64,000 nucleotides of DNA from Haliclystus octoradiatus (taxonomy: Eukaryota; Cnidaria; Staurozoa; Stauromedusae; Haliclystidae). The first letter of the stretch is position 1; each line of letters opens with the position of its first letter. Where the stretch lies: the NCBI GenBank assembly GCA_916610825.1, contig OU744449.1:2864001-2928000 (forward strand), given 5' to 3'. Shown one piece after another: positions 60,501-64,000 of the stretch. Below the pieces are notes generated by a model. It worked only from the letters and a program-made list of their open reading frames with translations, was not told the origin of the DNA and ran no database searches. The translations under genes were made by a program, and so were the position numbers.

Positions 60501-63500
60501 GTTATAGTCGTCTGTTTACGATATACCGGTATGCATGTCAAAAATTAGTATATAGGCTTATAAAATCATTGAATGTGATACTGATCGCTGATTGGCTGTT
60601 GTTCATGTTTGAGTCCGGCTACGTAAAATCTGAAAATTTATGCCTTTTTCAGACTTAACAAATCTCTTTGCGTTTATTTTCAATCAATTTTTTTCCATTT
60701 TTATAACTTGTTGTAGATTTCTCAAAAACGTAGATTGTTATTGAACATCTGCACTCGTTCTAGTCTCTATGATGACGTCATTTGAGGATCATTCAAATGC
60801 AATCATTATTTTGAGCTTTTTAGTGTCGATGTAAACAGTTTATATATTTTATGAAACAATTAGAAAACGGTTAACCGTGTTTAATACTCTGATATGAACA
60901 CTTTACACTTTATATGAACACTGGACAGATTAGCTCAGATGGTAGGGAAAATTAGCTCAGATGGCAAAGCTACCAAACTTCAGATCTGATCATATCTGAT
61001 TGAATGTAGTTAAAATTCCCAAAGGTCAACTCTCCCTTGACTTTATCTAAAACATCAAATGAGTACCATCTGAAGATGGCGAATGGAATGGTCCAGAGGG
61101 AATTGCATTGTGAGTAGTTGCTGTGCATCGTTGCGCATTGACAATCGATGCCTAATCTCTCATGAAGTCTGTTAAAATTGATCTGCAGTGTAACGGTTGA
61201 GATCAATAAAGGGTGTTTAACATCATTGCACTCAGCAAAAAGAACCACTGGCCTGGAAATATAGAGGAGTGGTATGGGTGCCTTAGGTAGGGTAATACCG
61301 TGTCAATCACTTTTATTATGAACACTTTGGGTGCGATGAGACGCCCAAGATGCCAAAATCAATCGTCTAGCATCTCGTGATTTTTTAAGCCTCTTTCATG
61401 TCTAATTACACACCTAGCGTGTTCATAAAAGAGTACATAAAATTGTGCACCGTTTTTTGTTAAATATAAAAAGATGTTTAGGGACAAGGAAAATAAACAG
61501 AAATTAACTGTTCATGAACTGTTTTGTAAGGGACACATTCGGTACTACTCTTGTAGTTACATGACCTCAATCGACATGTGACTGCTACATATTTTGTTTT
61601 CATATAAATTCAAAGTGTTCATTTTATAAACTTGCCAATATCAATATTTTCTACTGCATCATCCAAAGTTGAATTTTCTTTTGACACCGCTTTCACAAAT
61701 GGATACAAATTACATACAACAACTCTGAAAAAAGACAGATATGATCATATTTCGTTACAGCTCAACAAAGAACTATTTTCCAAATGAAATTCCATGCATA
61801 TCTTAAATAATCCAACAGTGAACAAAGACGTTACTCAAAGGATGGTGATTGAATTAGTTGACCACATTTTCGGTGATATAATTGGTAAATAGAATAAATA
61901 ATTCAAAAAATAAATAAATGGATCCAATTGTTAATTGATCTTTCTTATAATAAATTGATTTGTAGGCCTACAAAAGTGAGACTAAATTTATCGAAAAAAG
62001 AAAAATGTGCATATTGTTATTTACATTTGAAAATTTCAAAGAAGGATCTATCCGAAATTTAAATATAGGATACAGTTCATTCCTTCAATTTGTATTTAGA
62101 AATATTTGCAATCAGAGATGTGATGTTAATATTGTTTTTGTTGGCTCAATATTAAAAATTGTTCCGCATTGATATGATGGTAACAGCTTACCGCATGCAA
62201 TATTAACTCAAGGTATGATTAACTCCTGTCTTGTGTTGGCTCGTGTTTTTTTTCTCCAATGATGAATAGATATATATACGCAGGACAGACTTTGTTCTTA
62301 ACTTCCCACACTAACAGTGCGGCTGATGTTACGAAACGATGGTGTGGCAAAGACTTCATTTGCATCATATCAAAACAGTCATTAGATGGACTAGTTATGT
62401 TATAATGTCACCTTTTATTATTGTTTATAGCGTACTGGATTTTACTGATGTGTCTGGTGAAATTTGGTATCTTACTTCTTAAATAATTTGCTACAATGGC
62501 AAATCGTGTATAAGCAGGGCCCGACAAATGTTTTATCCTTCCTGAAACCTGACTTTTTATTCAAACAACTTCTGTAAACGTTTCACCTGAAAGGTTCCTT
62601 ATAATATTGTCATTTCTCTAAATTTGTGGAGAAAAATGAAACAAAATCCATTTTATTCTGAATTTTTGCCAGCCTTCCAGAAACCTAGTTGCCAGGTTGC
62701 TTGGTTTTGTCGGACCCTGCCTATAACAAGTTTCCTAGGGGAGACAGAGACAGTTTCTAATGTATTTAAAAAAAAATGAAATTGTGAATTTCTTCCAGCC
62801 ACAATTACCTAGCTGTTGATAATTTTAACTGCGCCAAAGGAAGCGAAAGTATATGAACCAAGTCATTCATTTGATTGTATTACATCTAGTAGACATGAAA
62901 GTAATATTGGTTTTATTTATTTATTATTATTAATTACCTGATGTAGTCAAAATGATGTTCATCCATATCCTTCTCATCAGCAGCTGTCAGCCTGGCCAAG
63001 ATTCCTAAGACAACAATAGGCTAACATAAAGAACGTTGAAGAAAACAATAGGCTAAATAAAGAACGTTGAAGAAAACAATAGGCTAAAATAAAGAACGTT
63101 GAAGAAAACAATAGGCTAACATAAAGAACGTTGAAGAAAACAATAGGCTAACATAAAGAACGTTGAAGAAAACAATAGGCTAACACAAAGAATGTTGAAG
63201 AAAACAACCAGGCTTACAATTATCCGCATAGTTGTTTGACTTGGACTTTAAAGGGACAATGCTAACATCATCATCATCATCATTAATTCAGGACCTGATA
63301 AGTTCACATAGAACTTTTTTCACAGGACTGATGCAGGCGGCCGTTACAAGCTCAAGTTGAAACAGGTTTAGCGGTTTATAGACTTATTGAAACTCAGACT
63401 TCTAGCGTTCGATCATGTTAGATAAAGACAATATTTTCGAAACCACTAAGCATTTTCAACTTCAGCATATAGTGGCCGCCGGTCAATATTGCCCCAAAAT

Positions 63501-63849
63501 TGACAATCCCCTAAAACCTGTGATAACAGTCACCTGTCATTTCTAGAAACATTGACCTCCCAACAGATGGATGGCCTTTAATACAGAGACCCAATTCTAT
63601 AATGACTGAATTGACACTATTAAGACTATAAGACTATAAGGTTCACTATAAGACTATTGTTTTGTTATTACTGAAATGGCCACTACATACAAGTGACCGA
63701 TATACAGAGGTGGTCCCTGTAGGAGGTTAGATTAGAAATCAATATCACTGGTTAGTAAATAAATGTACCTACCACCATGAACAGCTGGATGTAATGTTTT
63801 CACTCTACCACCAAGCATTTCTGGAGCACCAGTTACCTCTGATACATCC
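48558..63849 (-). CDS. ATIC: bifunctional AICAR transformylase / IMP cyclohydrolase, 5' end outside window
   Basis: The enzyme catalyses the last two steps of de novo IMP synthesis in the cytosol (AICAR to FAICAR with 10-formyl-THF, then ring closure). Fifteen exons join in phase: 63773-63849, 62938-63004, 61636-61724, 60197-60275, 59137-59209, 58359-58580, 55520-55774, 55039-55128, 53563-53691, 53177-53269, 51931-52004, 49583-49691, 49157-49216, 48979-49074, 48558-48677 (543 residues). The cyclohydrolase part has [35 protein letters not shown] and YGMNPHQ. The transformylase part has [13 protein letters not shown] (catalytic Lys-His), [43 protein letters not shown] and SPAGSAADS. The protein ends LFHH, as in vertebrate ATIC. 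About 48 N-terminal residues lie beyond 64000. The intron after 61636 uses a GC donor. No break was seen, so it looks functional. Confidence 0.97.
49840..49933. repeat. MITE end fragment (CAGTTGAACC type)
   Basis: It ends GGTGTCCGCTTAGGACAGG plus TTCAACTGTA. Upstream is CAGTGTCTGCTTACGGCAGT. This matches the end style of TA-flanked MITEs (family B relatives). It lies in an ATIC intron, 45 bp left of the LTR element. Confidence 0.45.
50165..50180 (+). other. putative primer binding site
   Basis: TGGCGCAGTTGATCCT starts immediately after the LTR end CTTACA. A TGG start is expected because it pairs with a tRNA 3' CCA end. The cognate tRNA was not identified. Confidence 0.5.
50238..51035 (+). 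CDS. gag-like ORF of the LTR element, 3' truncated
   Basis: The 265-codon ORF starts at ATG 50238 (MADVKLL), 74 bp after the LTR. Residues 1-110 are helical and charged. A linker rich in Thr, Ser and Val follows. A block with [20 protein letters not shown] and [18 protein letters not shown] resembles the capsid-like Gag of LTR retrotransposons. No zinc knuckle, protease or polymerase follows. From about 50981 the frame runs into inverted LTR sequence, so the last 18 or so residues are not gag. Codon use is much less AT-biased than in the host genes. The element could only move with help from a relative. Confidence 0.65.
   Translation: MADVKLLKNSRSGLKGHLTRALDRLVASLTSFTSTEVAERTESDRENLTITTKRAHDALERYVASHLAVLVQEPIKDGAGDPEEPQLVELENSFYDLERQVRAVTAVVPKTVVTSTTDPENRESTSQQVNVQTSARPVIKTPPTLDADINLKQFLDWQEVFLNYIAIIDLDAQPHDRQIATFWGLCSPAFLNMVRRVIKIERSTTDSLKLILKKITDHLRSKRNSNLDWQSFLTVTQGSNQLIDQYYTYLILRTYDLLHWSSLTL
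51581..51770. mobile_element. family A palindromic MITE
   Basis: GTGAAAAACAGTTCAGGAG through CTCCTGAACTGTTTTCGCAG. Two copies of AGTTCATGAACAGTTCATGA-like chains face each other around GGGGCCATTTAACGTTC. It is one of the best-preserved copies. Confidence 0.85.
52603..53090. repeat. family A-like long derivative
   Basis: About 490 bp rich in TTCATGAAC and GTTCATGAA words, from AACCCTCTGAAACATTTA to CAAGAACTGTTTCACATGGG. It is more diverged and longer than the typical copies, and may be an older or expanded member. Confidence 0.55.
53766..53880. mobile_element. family A palindromic MITE, short copy
   Basis: CACTGCAAAAAACAGTTCAG through CTAAACTGTTTTCGCAGGG. It has a GGGGCGATTTAACG centre and is close to the ATIC exon at 53563-53691. 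Confidence 0.8.
54074..54952. mobile_element. TIR element of about 880 bp (GGGGAGACNGGGGAG ends)
   Basis: It starts TAGGGGGGAGACAGGGGAG and ends CATGTCTCCCCGGTCTCCCC. The ends are inverted copies, and an internal copy GGGGAGACTTGGGACACGG lies near 54262. There is no ORF of note. It lies in an ATIC intron and is likely a non-autonomous DNA transposon. Confidence 0.65.
56284..57532. mobile_element. 1.25-kb TIR element (TAGGGGAGAGCGGGGTGAA ends)
   Basis: The left end TAGGGGAGAGCGGGGTGAA and the right end, inverse of TAGGGGAGAGCAGGGTGAAA, pair over about 26 bp. An internal GTGGGGTGAAACGGAATGAC echoes the end. No transposase-like ORF was seen, so it is non-autonomous. It lies in an ATIC intron. 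Confidence 0.75.
57591..57703. mobile_element. family A-like MITE
   Basis: CCCTTGTGAAAAAACTTGTT through AACAAACTGTTTTCACAGGG. Inverted ends enclose TTCATGAACTGTTCATGAA. Confidence 0.65.
57830..57890 (-). repeat. partial copy of an ATIC exon end and its splice donor
   Basis: The minus strand here reads GGTAGCTTATCAAG|GTAAATTTC, matching GGCAGCTCGTCAAG|GTAAATTTT at the end of the ATIC exon 58359-58580. The adjoining intronic ACATGCATAA is also shared. About 50 bp are recognisable. It looks like a decayed local duplication, each copy having a family A MITE nearby. Confidence 0.5.
58063..58268. mobile_element. family A-like MITE
   Basis: GCCCCCGGCGAAAAAAGTTC through TCATGGATTTTTTCACATAGG, with GTGAAATTGCCCAAAAGTTC and several TTCATGAACT words. 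It is 90 bp from the ATIC exon at 58359. Confidence 0.6.
58828..59135. mobile_element. family B MITE interrupted by a family A MITE
   Basis: The left part (TACAATCAAACCTCTTAAAA through TATCTATTGAATCAA) and the right part (GGATATAATGGTCCATTTAT through AGCTGGCTGTTATATACAAG) are the two halves of a family B element. The segment 58940-59054 between them is a family A copy (CCCCTGCAAAAAAAGTTCAG to TGACTGTTTTTAGCAGGAG). Confidence 0.7.
59979..60172. mobile_element. family A-like MITE
   Basis: CTCCTGTGAAATACATTGAT through TGCATTTTGTTTACAGAG, containing AACAGTTCATGATCAG and GTGAAATTGCCCAGAAAAGT as in the 58063 copy. The right end is poorly defined and lies 25 bp from the ATIC exon at 60197. Confidence 0.5.
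60323..60485 (-). repeat. family D MITE-like copy
   Basis: AGGGTCCGAAAGAGGGTTCA through CTCTTGTCAGACTATGCC, with TTTTCTTCTGAATTTGTTTT inside. It lies in an ATIC intron. Confidence 0.6.
60951..61312 (+). mobile_element. tRNA-derived SINE, second family (longest copy)
   Basis: The head TTAGCTCAGATGGCAAAGCT resembles a tRNA D-arm / A box, and a related AGCTCAGATGGTAGG lies just upstream. GTTAAAATTCCC is a decayed B box. The body matches 21888-22185 (inverted) and part of 24237-24410. A fragment with similar blocks is near 44690-44780. It lies in an ATIC intron. Confidence 0.65.
61313..61435. mobile_element. foldback element
   Basis: TTTTATTATGAACACTTTGG at the left pairs with GTGTTCATAAAAGAG at the right. 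CATCTCGTGATTTTTTAAGC in the loop is shared with the foldback at 42735. Confidence 0.6.
62517..62725 (-). repeat. family D MITE-like copy
   Basis: CAGGGCCCGACAAATGTTTT through TTTTGTCGGACCCTGCC preserves both ends well. The interior has TTCTGAATTTTTGCCAGCCT. It lies in an ATIC intron. Confidence 0.7.
63012..63215 (+). repeat. 32-bp tandem repeat, about 6 copies
   Basis: The unit is AACAATAGGCTAACATAAAG plus AACGTTGAAGAA. It begins 8 bp from the ATIC exon 62938-63004, just upstream of that exon's acceptor on the minus strand. Confidence 0.85.
63480..63730. repeat. family B-like fragments
   Basis: ACCTGTGATAACAGTCACCT near the left and GACCGATATACAGAGGTGGT near the right recall family B words. 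An internal AAGACTATAAGACTATAAGG is a short direct repeat. Ends are not resolved. Confidence 0.4.
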
Positions 63850-64000
63850 CTTTTAAATAGCAATACAGAGTGGTCACTAATAACAGGTATTTGATTAAAA
63901 AAAAGATAATTGAAAATATCATACCATGAAGAATTGCAAGCATTTGTCCGAATTAGTAAGTTGAACATGTAGTTCATTATAGTTAAGTGAGGGTAAATTC

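Noticed and set aside
60951..61023. Functional tRNA gene at the AGCTCAGATGG motif
   Set aside because: No complete cloverleaf could be drawn and the B box is decayed. It fits a SINE head.

Overview
This is a window of nuclear DNA from an animal. The evidence is AT-rich sequence with many short exons bounded by GT..AG splice sites, three conserved animal housekeeping genes broken into 9 to 15 coding exons, tRNA-derived SINEs, and dense inverted-repeat (MITE-like) elements. The sequence alone does not fix the species. The mix of repeats and the recurring TAGGCCTAC words fit a marine invertebrate, possibly a non-vertebrate deuterostome, at low confidence.

Layout. (1) 1-2.6 kb: no recognisable gene, only old repeats. 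(2) 2.8-10 kb, minus strand: a spliced, decayed Helitron RepHel gene with an HUH endonuclease, a Y..KY motif and a Pif1-type helicase, followed in phase by a GIY-YIG nuclease-like exon. (3) 10-12.3 kb: a tRNA-derived SINE, rearranged pieces of it and an inverted-repeat unit. (4) 12.4-15.8 kb, minus strand: a dead reverse-transcriptase element whose N-terminal zinc finger is split by a 307-bp MITE with target-site duplications. (5) 17.9-19.3 kb, plus strand: an intact intronless MFS transporter gene whose 3' end is tandemly duplicated. (6) About 20.4-39.1 kb, minus strand: CRPPA/ISPD (D-ribitol-5-phosphate cytidylyltransferase). One intron carries a 23-copy, 101-bp satellite. (7) 39.5-47.8 kb, plus strand: MMTAG2 (C1orf35-like), head to head with CRPPA across about 380 bp. 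One intron carries 18 copies of a 34-bp repeat. (8) 48.6-63.8 kb, minus strand: ATIC (purH), 15 exons seen, with the extreme N terminus beyond the right edge of the window. One ATIC intron holds a young LTR-retrotransposon derivative with inverted LTR ends and a gag-like ORF.

The host genes are not a functional cluster. ATIC makes IMP in purine synthesis, CRPPA makes CDP-ribitol for alpha-dystroglycan glycosylation, and MMTAG2 is a basic nuclear protein. CRPPA and MMTAG2 probably share a promoter region. MMTAG2 and ATIC are tail to tail.

The most unusual signals are the GIY-YIG exon joined to a Helitron RepHel, a dispersed MITE family built from copies of the perfect 10-bp palindrome GTTCATGAAC, and the LTR element that ends in two copies of the same LTR terminus in opposite orientation. 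Coordinates of exons were derived by hand from splice consensus and reading-frame continuity. Product names come from recognising the translated exons, not from a database search.
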